Below, one piece after another: positions 40,904-51,477 of a stretch of 64,000 nt of DNA (positions are counted from its first letter, which is position 1; each line of letters begins with the position of its first letter). The notes under the pieces were generated by a model. That model was not told the DNA's origin. It saw only the letters and a list, made by a program, of their open reading frames with translations, and made no database searches. Position numbers and translations under genes: made by a program. This stretch comes from Fragilariopsis cylindrus CCMP1102 (taxonomy: Eukaryota > Bacillariophyta > Bacillariophyceae > Bacillariales > Bacillariaceae). Location of the stretch: contig FMBT01000352.1 in the NCBI GenBank assembly GCA_900095095.1, positions 62,001 through 126,000 of the forward strand, written 5' to 3'.

Positions 40904-41932
40904 TTATTTCTCAGGCATCAAACTAGAATGATGATGAGCTATCTTCCATTCACCTAAATCATTTCGGAGGTAAAGGAATGAATATCTAGCCTGAATAACA
41001 ACGACATTGTTGTTGTTGTTGTTGTTGTTATCGTTACTATTATAGCTACCAGTGGAACTACTATCTTCGTTAGAGCCACTAATAATATTACTATTACTGC
41101 TATTATTACTACTACTATTATTATTACTATTACTTATCATACTGAATTCATATATACCAGCATCATGTGCCCAAGATCCATCCTTCCCTATCCGAATGTG
41201 ACCATTAATGATACGACCTTTTGGTTTATTTCTTAAAAAATTGACAAAATATCTTTCAATCGATTTTCGATTAGTTCGTGGTTCATTAGACATAGTTGGT
41301 AGTAATAATAATGGTGGTGATATTGATGATGACAACGATGACAACGACAACGAGGATGATATATCTCCATTTTCGTCTACTACGGTTCTTGTGGTGTTGT
41401 TGCTTTCACCATGACTTTTTGTTTCGTCGTCGTCGTCATCGTTGTAGTAGTAAAGTCTTGCAACGATACTAGGATCACCTGTAGACAAAGCATCGTTCCA
41501 TTTATCAAAAATAGAACGGATTTCTTCCTTCGTTGGAGTTGTCGTCGACGTCGACGTCGAGGTCGAGGTCGATGTGTTATTCTTGAAGACTTGCTGTGAT
41601 GGTATTGTTATTTTTTGAGACGCCGAGAAATAGAATGAGTATAAGTAGTCGTTACTGTTGCTGATTAGTAGTACATATAACCAAATGCAGCAGTAGCAAC
41701 AACAACAACAGCAACATCCTGTCAGTAACAACCATGATGATGATGATGATGAAAATGCTGAACGGCGTGTGCCCCCAGCAACTACTCTACTAGGGCTACT
41801 ACTCTGTTGTTGTTGTTGATGATGATGATGAGTAGTTGTTTTCTTCTGTCCATTATTGCTGCTACTACTGCTTAAACGTCGAGCAGCAATAGCAGATACT
41901 ACAGCTACTTGTACCATTGTCTCTTGTACCAT
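40904..41932 (-). CDS. Membrane-tethered SnoaL-like / CaMKII-association-like domain protein
   Basis: A 342-residue protein with an ATG at 41932. The N-terminus is S-, Q- and H-rich. A single hydrophobic segment then contains a run of Cys (LLTGCCCCCCCYCC followed by IWLYVLLIS), a probable membrane anchor with palmitoylation potential. The C-terminal half is an NTF2-like fold: EEIRSIFDKWNDALSTGDPS, IVARLYYYN, then SIERYFVNFLRNKPKGRIIN, WAHDAGIYEFSMIS, ARYSFLYLRNDLGEWKIAHH and HSSLMPE. The W-K-I-x-x-H-H-S-S-x-M-P-E ending is typical of the CaMKII association-domain/DUF4440-SgcJ group found also in free-standing bacterial and algal proteins. Two low-complexity loops (D-rich and N/S-rich) interrupt the domain. 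Function unknown; such domains oligomerise. Confidence 0.7.
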   Translation of the reverse strand: MVQETMVQVAVVSAIAARRLSSSSSNNGQKKTTTHHHHQQQQQSSSPSRVVAGGTRRSAFSSSSSSWLLLTGCCCCCCCYCCIWLYVLLISNSNDYLYSFYFSASQKITIPSQQVFKNNTSTSTSTSTSTTTPTKEEIRSIFDKWNDALSTGDPSIVARLYYYNDDDDDETKSHGESNNTTRTVVDENGDISSSLSLSSLSSSISPPLLLLPTMSNEPRTNRKSIERYFVNFLRNKPKGRIINGHIRIGKDGSWAHDAGIYEFSMISNSNNNSSSNNSSNSNIISGSNEDSSSTGSYNSNDNNNNNNNNVVVIQARYSFLYLRNDLGEWKIAHHHSSLMPEK

Positions 41933-42347
41933 TATTGCCTGCTACGTTACTAGCTAGTATAAGAAGTAGGACATCGTATCAACACAAGTTTGTGAAGAAT
42001 AAAAGAAGCAAGAAGCTACAGTATCAGAAGTTTCCATAAAATCGTTGTCATTCTCAGGATCGAGCAACTTTGCTTATGCATGCATCCAACAAGGAAGGTA
42101 AATAAGTTATAATAAAAGGGACTGTTTCTGTCTAATACATAGATATATGTCCAACCAAGCGTGAAGAGTACAGAGTGTATTGATCTCCCTTGATTGATCA
42201 ATATCTCTTTCTGTCAATAATATTTGCGAATCTGCGAATTCCAGGAAGCAATACTTGCTTATTATGAATTAATTATTAATTTTCAACTCCGGTGCATACA
42301 TTCTTGATTGAATAAAACAAATATTATATTAAAGACCAAAGCAAACC
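41933..42347. other. Divergent spacer with a short recurring motif
   Basis: The promoter region between the NTF2-like gene and the sulfotransferase-like relic. The 20-mer GGGACTGTTTCTGTCTAATA at 42118-42137 recurs exactly at 45466-45485 in the same orientation. No gene is supported. Confidence 0.5.
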
Positions 42348-43799
42348 ATGTCAGAAAAACAAGAGCAAAATAATAGGATGTTATCGCTATCGAAGAAGAA
42401 AATGCTCGTCTATTCCTCCGTTCTCGTTGGATTATTGATGTTGTTGACCCTTCAACCCAAACTCGTCGTCGAACGAGGTAAGGTAGTAAGTTATAAGTTA
42501 TTACATATATTATATATTATGATGTCGTTTTGATTCTATTTGTTACTTATACTGGTACTGGTACTGATTTACTGTTCCTCACTTTGTCACTCGATAATAC
42601 ATTTTGTTTCACAGTTGTTACGATATGAAACTAAGAAGAGCGTTAGTGATGGCGTTGATGAGATTGGTGGTGATAATGCGCACTACGCCGCTGCTGCTGC
42701 TCAAGGACAAGCACCAGGAGCAGCGTTGGAGTTCAATGAACATCGCAACTCGACCAAATTTCGGCCATTGTTAATAATCAATCACAATGCCAAAGCAGGT
42801 GGCGGGTCAATATTGGAGACAAATTCGAGAGTTCAAATCATGTGAAATCAAAAGCCAAAGTCAATGGTAACGCTATTAGGGATATCCTGGTCCAAGAGCA
42901 AGAAAAAAATCGGTCCCAAACTTTTAATGACAATGATTGTTTTCGTGCACATAAAAGAAAGCAGGGGTAGTACCTACGAGGATCGACAGTACGGATTTAT
43001 TATTGGAAGCATTAGAGAACCGTGTAGTCATTTGTTATCATGGTGGAGTTGGAAATCAAAAGGGGGGTGGTGGGTTAAACAAAATTCGGGAACAAATGGG
43101 ATCTCATCAATTTCAATCATTGTTAGGGACTAATAGAGGGGGGAACAACCCGTATTACAATTCCACTTCTGACCTACAAAAATTTCAACAATGGATCCAA
43201 TATCCGTCTCCTATGTCTGAACAAATTGAATATCAATTTTGTCTTAATTATTATTATGGAATATCACAACACCCGACGACGACAACAACAGGAAATGCTG
43301 CAGGTTTGGATTGTTGGGTGATCATTGAAGACTTTTCCAATTCTTTATTACATTGTTTGTACATGTACGAAAACCAAGGTGGGTTTGTTAATTGGACGTC
43401 TTCATTAGTCGCTGGTTTAGTACAGAAAAAGATACAAGAAGAAGGAGAAGAAAATAATAACAATAATACTCATCATCATCGCAGTCTTTTCCAACAACAG
43501 CATCAGCATCAGCATCAGCATCAGCATCAGCATCAGCAACATCAACAGCAGAAGAAGAAGAAGAAGAAGAAAAAAAAATTGGAGATAAGAATAATCCATT
43601 GTCCAATCCACAATTGAAACACCACACGGCTTGTATACACTATTTTAATCCAGAAATAGCAAAACAGGTAGAGGATGGTTCCTCAAAAGTTATTTACGAT
43701 CATTTTGGTTATATAGGATGTTGTAGTAAAGAATTTAATCGATCGACCATTTATGGTGATGATTACAACGACAACGACAACCGCGACGACAAATATTAA
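42348..43799 (+). pseudogene. Sulfotransferase-like gene with frame breaks
   Basis: The first exon (ATG at 42348 to 42485, GTAAGT donor) encodes an N-terminal membrane anchor, MLVYSSVLVGLLMLLTLQP. Joined to an acceptor at 42614 (CACAG) it continues LLRYETKKSVSDG to PLLIINHNAKAGGGSILE, which resembles the PAPS-binding 5' loop of P-loop sulfotransferases. Further downstream FIIGSIREPCSHLLSWWSW resembles the 3'-phosphate-binding R-x-P-x-x-x-x-L-S motif, then CWVIIEDFSNSLLHCLYMYE. These segments lie in different frames, with shifts near 42820-42850, 42950-42975, 43060-43080 and around 43540-43610, and no splice sites to explain them. A CAGCAT run (about 43498-43536) sits in the last part. It looks like a decayed Golgi sulfotransferase-type gene; sequence errors in homopolymers are the alternative. 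Confidence 0.55.
43498..43536. repeat. CAGCAT hexanucleotide repeat
   Basis: About six units of CAGCAT, encoding a His-Gln run in one frame, followed by a GAA/AAG run to about 43575. It lies in the sulfotransferase-like relic and could have promoted slippage. Confidence 0.85.
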
Positions 43800-44319
43800 T
43801 GTCTTAGTGTGAAGAATACCGCCAATAACGATTACATCACCAGTTTAGCAGCCGTTCCAACGAAGAAAATGAGAAGGGTGTTGGTAACATTATCAGGATT
43901 TCTTTTGTTTTTGTTTTACAAAAGAAGATGGAATAGAATTAGTAGAAAATTCTTCTGACTAAAGTAAAGTTTTTTTTTATGTGATTACGATTAATCGTTC
44001 ATAGAAAACTTTTTTGGGTGTCTTTTTGAAAAATTAGTGCTAGTGCTACGGGGCCATACCGTACCAACAAAAACAGGTAACGAACAAAACAAATTTCGTC
44101 ATCAAACATTTTCACAAAACATTATCTCGAAAAGAGGTGAAACTAATTGCTTCTTTGCTTCGATAAATAATTACCTTTACCACCATGAGTACTAAGGTAA
44201 GATATAGTTACCACACCAATTATAACACAGTTATGATGGTCAAAATTCAGAGATGTAAATATTTGTTCCTAAAGATTTGTTTGCGAAACATTATTGTTTG
44301 AATTTTCTGTCTTTGAAAC
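43800..44319. other. Intergenic spacer
   Basis: An AT-rich stretch after the sulfotransferase-like relic. ATGAGTACTAAG followed by GTAAGA at about 44184-44201 could be a tiny first exon of the metacaspase relic, but this is unproven. Nothing else is supported. Confidence 0.35.
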
Positions 44320-45420
44320 ATGAAACCGCGACATGTGACCTTACCTGCTACAACTCATGCTGTAATTAACAAAGATTTCTGCAAATTTTCGCATGATAAG
44401 GTAAGTGTATCATGAGTGTATTGCTCCAAAGCATGACTTATGCTAACTAATCTAAACTAAAAAGACGAGTTCCGACAATATCAAAATATGTTTGATTTTA
44501 TTACTCACATATAAGAAGTTGCCTTATTTTGCTCTATAACATATAGCGCATGTCAAGATTCACAGAAAGCAAAAGACGTTAATGTATCAAAATTTAAACT
44601 TCCCGAACCTGCTGGTATTCGCGGAGGAGCACTGTACGTTTTATAAAACTTAAAAATTCCCATATGCGAAGTTTTGTATACAATGATTATCTCATGCTTA
44701 TTTTCTTTGATTCGTCATTCCAATCAGCACATCTTCTCTTCTTAGGGTATTATACAAAAACGAGGAGAAATCGGACGACGATCTAAGCTACAGGGATTTC
44801 CTTCGAAAAACGAAGAAACTTTTAGCGGATTTAAAATATACTCAAATTCCTCAAGTTATCGTCCTCCCATTCCATGAAGATTGAGACAAAGTTTGGTTTC
44901 TCACGGGATGGTTATAGAAATCAGAGAGCGCTTCTCATTGGAATTAACTATAAAGGATCAAAGTCTCCACTGTATGGCTGTCAAAATGATGTATTAAATA
45001 TGAAGGTAAGCAAAAGGAAAGCAATCTATAAGTATATTTATCAGTTGCCATATTACTCTATTACTAACCGTGATATTTTAGAAATACATTATGGATGTCC
45101 ATGGTTTCCCTGAGCATAATATCGATCTGCTCATGGATGATGGTATTCACGTCAATCCTACTAAGAGTAACATCATTGATGCCTTCAAGAAGTTGGTTGA
45201 ACTCAGTGAACCTGGTGACGTAGTATATGTTCACTTTGCAGGTAAAGCCAATAATACATTTAAAATATTTTTGCGGGCATTTCTCCTTCTTGTGTATACA
45301 CTAAAGATGAATGATATTTTGTTTTGTTTTATGTTATCTCCCTCCTTGTTAACAAAGGTCACGGAGCTTATGAGTGTATGATACTACGAGTGAGTGAGTC
45401 CCGTGTTGTTTCAATCACAA
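44320..45420 (+). pseudogene. Metacaspase-like gene fragment (p20 region), truncated
   Basis: The sequence encodes the N-terminal half of a metacaspase caspase-like domain: QRALLIGINYKGSKSPLYGC and NDVLNMK, then after a GT-AG intron (45006-45081) KYIMDVHGFPEHNIDLLMDD and SEPGDVVYVHFAG, then after another intron (45242-45357) GHGAYECM, which contains the catalytic-histidine HG. After that the family sequence stops: the p20 part with the catalytic Cys and the whole p10 are missing. Upstream exon-like pieces contain SKFKLPEPAGIRGG and DFLRKTKKLLADLKYTQIPQ. The latter leads into the caspase part only after a one-base frame change near 44855. I therefore read it as a 5' fragment of a dead gene. 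The 3' end runs into a repeat that starts near 45396. Confidence 0.65.
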
Positions 45421-45530
45421 AATTCCTCCACAAAGCAATACACGTTATCCAAACATATACAGTAAGGGACTGTTTCTGTCTAATAGATTGAGGGAGTCCC
45501 GTGTTGTTTCAATCACACAATTCCTCCAAA
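45396..45530 (+). repeat. Direct repeat of about 37 bp, spaced 98 bp
   Basis: GAGTCCCGTGTTGTTTCAAT followed by CACA(A/C)AATTCCTCC occurs at 45396 and again at 45494. Between them lies the 20-mer shared with 42118-42137. The repeat begins where metacaspase similarity ends, so it marks the break point of that gene. Confidence 0.75.
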
Positions 45531-46012
45531 AATACAAGGTATCCCAACCGTTAAGTCTATTTGGATGTAAGGAATCAAAATATAAAATCTAAGTACGCGT
45601 ACTAATTATATTAAATTCAAATCGCAAAAACAAACTTCAAATCGCAAAAAACGAGCAGAGCCACCCGAGCCAGAACCGCATCATCTTTCTCTCACAGGAC
45701 TGGCGATATATTTTCAAAGCGAGCGATCGGTGAATTTTTAAATGGCGATTATTTTCATCGTAAACTACCTACCGCCTATCTTATCCAGTCGCTAAATTTC
45801 TTTTTGCGGCACATCTCTTCATTCTCTCGCCAGAAAAAAAAGCTACGCTGTCTTCCTTGTAAATTAAAAGTATCATTTATTACAATTGCATTTCTCACAA
45901 ACTTCATCTGTATCCTTTAATTGTGTCGATCCCATTCCTTGCGATTGCCATCCATCACCGCAATTCCTTACCAATTATATATCATATCATTGAGCGAAGT
46001 TAGTGTGTGTGA
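45531..46012. other. Promoter side of the DUF6824 gene
   Basis: AT-rich, with a short direct repeat of ACTTCAAATCGCAAAAA-type sequence at about 45618-45652. No gene. The ATG of the next gene is at 46013. Confidence 0.4.
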
Positions 46013-48007
46013 ATGATGAGTACCTCCACTAGTATTAGTAGCAAACCCGGCAATGATAGCGGAGAAGAAAATAATGATATCGACATCAACACTACTACCA
46101 CCGTTGTTAATACTACTACCCAAGTTGTCGTCGTTGGACCTTCTGCAACAGCCCCAACCTCACCAGTCACTACTAAATCAAAAACTAGCAGCAGCACCAG
46201 CAGCATCAGTAATTCTACAAGTAGTACTAGTAACAGTACCAGCAAATCTCCAAAACCGTTAACCGTCACCGTCAATGGAAATGATCGTTCCAAGGATTTG
46301 AAGGAACATGATGTAGTGTGTGAAAAGGGACGTGGTGATCATGAACGATGGCCAGGAAATAAATTATATCGTCATTTGATCAATGTCAACAAAGAAACGT
46401 ACAATGATCTGGCACCGATCGAACGCTCTAATATAATTGGTTCTATTATTGGTGCCATTCAAGAAAAGGACGGATGGTTTGTCAGTCATAGTGACTCTAC
46501 TGGAAATTGGGCCAAGTTAACCGAAGAAAAGGTTCGCAAAAAGGTATCGGATGATTTACGTCGGGAGGTACGTCGACGACGTGAGAAACGATCACACAAT
46601 TCACTCTTCAGTGCCAAGTTACGTGCCATCAAGGAACTGGAAGAAGTGGAGGCCGCCGCACGTGACATCCTGGAACGTGTCGATGATCCACGACAGACAG
46701 ATGTATTGTTTGGACCCGGTGCTCGACGACATCCAGGGAATAAAACATATTGGCATCATATGAAAATCAATTTGGATCAATATATCATCTCACCGTACGG
46801 TGCACGATCGGTCATTAGTCGGAATATTGTCCAAATCATTCGAAATCAGCATGGACGTTTTCTAGAACAGGATCCCAAAACTGGTCTGTGGTATTCTATT
46901 AGTGACAAACGTGCACTGGAAAAGACAAGTCATGCACTCTCGAACATGAAGTACAAGACCAGAAAGAGACATCCCGATGAACCACCCGAACTACACCCAC
47001 ACGACATCATGATGTACCAGCAACAACACGGAGTAGTAGGACACGCACTACCGCCACAGCAGCAGCATGGCCAACATCCTGGTCAACAACAACATCCTGG
47101 TGGTGTACATGGTCATGGTGGTGGACATCCTCATCATCTTGCCTACCGAGTTGGACACCCGTACGGTGGTGAACAGCAACAGATGGTGTACGGGAATAAT
47201 GGGAATGCTCATGCACATGGGATGATGGACGAGGAGGAAAAGATCCTCGAAGGGGATTCTCCGAATACCATCTTTGCAAAGAAAAGAACGAAAAAATTCC
47301 GTCTATTGAATCGGATGGATGATGTCGATCAGACACCATTGAAGGGAAAGGGTGGATCGTCGAACAACAACATCAATAATACCGATCTAACGAATACACC
47401 AGTTCCTGGTATGATGAAGGAAGGGAAGATTATTTCTCCAAATTCTGGATCATCAAATAGTATTGAAAATCAAGAACAACGTGATCCCAACAATTATCGT
47501 CGTGTGCAACACGTCGGTGCTACAGGTATGCCTCCCGCGGATGGTAACTATGGTGAAGCTTATCGTGCAGGAGTCGGTGCCGATATCGCTCCCCGTATCT
47601 CACATTTCGATTATATGAAACATTACGCACCACCGCCTGCTGGTGGTGGTGGTGGACCCGGTGCTGCTTTCAAAACTCTTGCATATGCTGCTGGAGCTGA
47701 ATACGGAGCAGTACAACAAGCTCCTCCTCGTGGTCAATATCCTCCTCCACCACATATGCGTCGTTATTTGGCTAATCCAAACTTAGCCCAACAAGAACAA
47801 CAACACGGCGGAATTTCTGCTCCTCCTCAAGGTCAAGGAGGAGGACATCAACAACCATCCGCCAACAATGCACAACATGAAGCAGCTCTTATGGCACGTC
47901 GTCGTGTCCTGAAAGCAACGGGACCAGCTGGATATTGGGTGAGTAATGAATGGGCACAACAACAGCAACAACAACAACCACCGCCAGAAGCATACTACCA
48001 AGCATAA
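46013..48007 (+). CDS. Tandem DUF6824-domain protein
   Basis: A 664-residue single-exon gene with an ATG at 46013. After an S/T-rich N-terminus there are two DUF6824 domains. The first, about residues 98-190, has HDVVCEKGRGDHERWPGNKL, YRHLINVNKETYNDLAP and IIGAIQEKDGWFV. The second, about 225-320, has DVLFGPGARRHPGNKTYWHH, IISPYGARSVISRNIVQIIR and DPKTGLWYSISDKRALEKTS. Shared positions are a G-x-G-x-x-x-x-PGN-K turn, a helix, and a G-x-(F/W) before a final helix. The domain is abundant in diatoms and often suspected to bind DNA; that is not shown here. A basic stretch (REVRRRREKRSHNS) follows the first domain. The last half is Q-, H-, P- and G-rich and presumably disordered. A nuclear regulator is a reasonable inference. 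Confidence 0.85.
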   Translation: MMSTSTSISSKPGNDSGEENNDIDINTTTTVVNTTTQVVVVGPSATAPTSPVTTKSKTSSSTSSISNSTSSTSNSTSKSPKPLTVTVNGNDRSKDLKEHDVVCEKGRGDHERWPGNKLYRHLINVNKETYNDLAPIERSNIIGSIIGAIQEKDGWFVSHSDSTGNWAKLTEEKVRKKVSDDLRREVRRRREKRSHNSLFSAKLRAIKELEEVEAAARDILERVDDPRQTDVLFGPGARRHPGNKTYWHHMKINLDQYIISPYGARSVISRNIVQIIRNQHGRFLEQDPKTGLWYSISDKRALEKTSHALSNMKYKTRKRHPDEPPELHPHDIMMYQQQHGVVGHALPPQQQHGQHPGQQQHPGGVHGHGGGHPHHLAYRVGHPYGGEQQQMVYGNNGNAHAHGMMDEEEKILEGDSPNTIFAKKRTKKFRLLNRMDDVDQTPLKGKGGSSNNNINNTDLTNTPVPGMMKEGKIISPNSGSSNSIENQEQRDPNNYRRVQHVGATGMPPADGNYGEAYRAGVGADIAPRISHFDYMKHYAPPPAGGGGGPGAAFKTLAYAAGAEYGAVQQAPPRGQYPPPPHMRRYLANPNLAQQEQQHGGISAPPQGQGGGHQQPSANNAQHEAALMARRRVLKATGPAGYWVSNEWAQQQQQQQPPPEAYYQA

Positions 48008-48994
48008 GGTCGATGATACATACAGCACAAAGTATTGCATGTACAATGCAAATGTCAAGTAGAAAAATGGGAAGGTTGAAACTTTGACGGTCAACCGTTT
48101 CTTCTTCATCATCACTCTATTTATATATACTACAGTACCCTCCAACAACAACGCTATCTGATGAAACAACAACAAACAAAAAAACAAATAATTACAACAC
48201 ATACCTCTGTCCTATTTATCTCCATGGTCAGCGGTGTATGTATGTAAAGAATAAAAGATTCAATCAAACAAACAAAAACCTTGTATTTCTTCTTTCTATA
48301 ACAATTGCTTTTATTTTTTCAAAATGCTCATTCACCGACCGGCGGACGGTGTGTACTTTTGAAAAGTAAAAGGTTATCGAGAGGTTGATTTACATACAAA
48401 CTATAATATAATTAATAAAACATAGTAAATATCGGGGAATTAAAACTAAACAAAAACATCCTATCTTTTTTTTTAAATCTAAATACAACAATAATACACA
48501 TGACAGGTAATCCTATACAATTCTCTCTTTAACTTAAAAGAGTTTTTATAATTGAGATGTTTTGATTTCGAATTTGTCTCGCCATATGCTCTCTCTCGTC
48601 AAAGTTAGACAAAACAAGAATTACTAAGTTTGAAAATGCGCGCATCTCCCACTAAACCACAATGAAACTCATAACGGCAGAATCAGCAACGAATGAGTCA
48701 AAGACTATATTAAATATCCATAGAAAATGGCTCCCCTTCTTAGGCTCTAAATAGATCGAAAGATAACTTGACTACTGTATTTAATAATATAACATTAAGA
48801 AACAATAATATATTGATTGTCATTTAAAATGGTTTAGCTGTAAATATATCATTCGTCTTTTTTTTCATGCACCTCTCCCATGGTACCAGTACAAGTACAG
48901 GTAGACTGTTTGCCTTATCACAGTATTTATGCATTTCTACACAGGAGGAAGATGGATGTACCCGAAATATAGATAATAATACCAGCACACCACC
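48008..48994. other. Gene-poor spacer
   Basis: The 3' flank of the DUF6824 gene and AT-rich spacer, with AATAAA-like strings at about 48250. No supported gene, RNA or repeat before the satellite-like copy at 48995. Confidence 0.4.
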
Positions 48995-49110
48995 TACCGT
49001 GCACAGGAACAGAAAAGTTGTAGGAAGCAAACACAATGTTCTAGTACTCTATGTGGATACTAGTGCAGCCAACCCATCTGGTGATGTCCTCTGCAACCCT
49101 TTTATATGAA
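48995..49110 (+). repeat. Satellite-like dispersed repeat copy
   Basis: Contains ACAGGAACAGAAAAGTTGTA then GGAAGCAAACACAATGTTC, CTATGTGGAT, ACCCATCTGGTGATGTCCTC and TGCAACCCTTTTATATGA. It is closely related to 49686-49795 and, in reverse complement, to 59875-59975. Confidence 0.8.
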
Positions 49111-49273
49111 CTGAAAATATTCAATGAAGATCTGGAAGTAAGATTAGAAGATGGAAACCAGTAATAGATGACAGCATGAAAAGAGTACAGGAGCTACCAG
49201 GCAACACTTCACAAAGAATAAACCAGCAAAGACAGAGGTATCAAGGAAAATACAGGAAAGGAAACATGCAAAG

Positions 49274-49513
49274 ATGAAAATCATGTTAAATAACCCACTG
49301 ACAAATGTGTATACACGCCTCAAGAAGAACAGATCAACAAGCCGACCACTACCAACTAAGAAAAAGAAATACAGAAAGACTAAACTAATATCACAAATGT
49401 ACCAGACAATGGGAATTGGGAAAACCAAGATCAACGCAACAAGCAGGGATAAAGCAATTACAGAAGTAGAGACACAGATAATTGATGACAGATTTGGGGA
49501 TGTCCTGATGTAA
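49274..49513 (+). other. Isolated short open frame of uncertain status
   Basis: A 79-codon frame with an ATG at 49274, rich in K, R and T (LKKNRSTSRPLPTKKKKYRK, then TSRDKAITEVETQIIDDRFG). Its composition is protein-like, and the stretch just upstream has a similar character in another frame (SMKRVQELPGNTSQRINQ). It lies between two satellite-like repeat copies and may be part of a decayed mobile element. I recognise no family. Confidence 0.25.
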
Positions 49514-49609
49514 TATGAATACAATAATATAGAATAATTGGCGGGTTGACTGCTGACTTTTCTGTCTTTCTAAGACGTTGAGGAGCAAAGCGGCTATCAA
49601 ATAACAAGT

Positions 49610-49800
49610 TAAATATGAGATATTTTGTATTCACTTCTGATAAAAAATCATGTTGTTGTTTGTGTGCCTTCCACTCCAGCAAAGTAAATTCCATTCCGCA
49701 ACTACAAGAACAGTAAAGTTGTAGGAGGCAAACACAATGTTCTAGTACACTATATGGATGTTTATACACCTGACCCATCTGGTGTTGTCCTAGAACACAG
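49610..49800 (+). repeat. Satellite-like dispersed repeat copy, full unit
   Basis: Contains AAATATGAGATATTTTGTAT, TCATGTTGTTGTTTGTGTGC, CTTCCACTCCAGCAAAG, AAGTTGTAGGAGGCAAACAC and ACCCATCTGGTGTTGTCCT, in the same order as the copies at 26 kb and 60 kb. This is the longest single unit in the window (about 190 bp). Confidence 0.8.
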
Positions 49801-50326
49801 AATTGATTCACTGTCATCATCATCCCAACCCACCATTATTTTGGATGTAATTGCATTTTACCCCTGTTTTCCAACATTTCCATTATAGAAACCAATCAAG
49901 GACCGTACTTAACATAGTACTGTTGGTTGGAAAATGATCCCACACCAATTTTGACAGGAACATCCACACAAATACTTATAAAATGAACTAACCCACCTAA
50001 AGCCTCCATTTGCAGGGCCTCTAGTTCACATGGCATATGGTTTTAGCTAACTTTAGCTAGTATATGCCCAAATTCGGTTTTTAGCGCTTGGCAAAGAAAG
50101 AAAACCCCTGTTCACCAATGTCGTCCATCAGACATATAGAGATTAGACATATAATGGGTTCCATAACTTTATTTTTGGATAATAGTTCCTCTAGCAAAAA
50201 TAATAGCCACAGGTGTTAAAAGGGCTAGTTATTGTAGTACATGAATGTGTTCATGAACTGAAGGAGCACCTACAACATATTTTTGAACCATTATTTATTA
50301 CACACATACATGGTAAGGTAAAGGAA

Positions 50327-50408
50327 CTCTCCCTGACCAAAAAGAAGCATTTTCTTGGAAGTTCTACTCTCCCTGACCAAAAAGAAGCATTTCCCTGGAA
50401 GTTCTACC
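50327..50408 (+). repeat. 40-bp tandem duplication
   Basis: ACTCTCCCTGACCAAAAAGA followed by AGCATTT and TGGAAGTTCT occurs at 50327-50366 and again at 50367-50408 with about two differences. Confidence 0.9.
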
Positions 50409-51174
50409 TTGCTATGTGTCCTGAACAAGATATCTCATAAAAAGATAATGCGTGCTGTGTGTGAGCCTATTTTCATGTTATTTTTTTCCTCATTGTATTT
50501 TGGATATGAAATTCATGTTCCAGTGCTCTTCATCTAATGTCTTCTTGTTCTGCCAATCCATCGCATCACAATAAAAAAATTACCTTGCATAATTACCAGT
50601 CTCTCTTCCCCCTATCAGACAGCACAACAAATAGGTCCATTAGAAAAATAACCCTTTGTATGAGCTTCCCCATCTCCATCATCCAGATCAGTGTGAAATT
50701 CTGAACCCTCTTGATTTGTATCTGCTGCATTTTTAATGCAGAGAAGCTGCCTCACAGCACAGCACTGCACTGCACTGCGCTGCATGAAGCTTGATTTTGC
50801 CTTCCTGTAACACATACATAAATGGCTAGACTCTACTTCCTCCATGCACCGCATAATTCACACGCATTATAACTTTTCACACGATAAAAGCGCGGAGAAT
50901 GAGTGGAATACCTCAAAATCTCATTTTACTTCCTAATTTCCTGTCAACTGGGTAGATTTGAGGTTTTCCACTTTTATGACATGAAAATTCCCCACGATAG
51001 CACGATAGCATAGCGTGTGCAAATTATGCAGTGCACGGAGGAGGTAAGCATATGAGATATCTTGAGACAAATATATTCTGACACACTGTTCGTTGAATCT
51101 CTTCAGTAGGATCAAGACTATCTCCCCAAGACTTACATTATAAGGATTGTGACATGTATATGGTTGGCACATTA

Positions 51175-51211
51175 ACAAACAAACAAACAAACAAACAAAC
51201 AAACAAACAAA
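51175..51211. repeat. AAAC tetranucleotide microsatellite
   Basis: About nine units of AAAC. The Leu/Val/Cys/Phe-rich frame on the minus strand is an artefact of it. Confidence 0.9.
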
Positions 51212-51439
51212 CTCCACAATTACATAAAATAAGATATTATAAAAAGGCTTCTGGTGGTTTCACCTATCTTCTACTATTATGCAGTTTGATTTGAATGTGG
51301 AAGTATCCCAGAATATCAACTTGTCACATCACGCTTTTAATACAAGGATGGCTCGTTTTTTTTTGGTAAAAAATACAATGTGTGTAAGTAATGCATGTTT
51401 GCAGTATCTTTGCTGATATTTCCCCTATCATCATCACCC

Positions 51440-51440
51440 T

Positions 51441-51477
<37 letters not shown>
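51440..51477. repeat. ATC trinucleotide microsatellite
   Basis: About twelve uninterrupted ATC units in non-coding DNA. Confidence 0.9.

Noticed and set aside
41208-41599. Two short plus-strand frames opposite the NTF2-like gene
   Set aside because: They are antisense to a well-supported domain and show no motif of their own.
51175-51477. CRISPR-like regular repeat
   Set aside because: These are simple AAAC and ATC microsatellites without spacers, in a eukaryotic genome.
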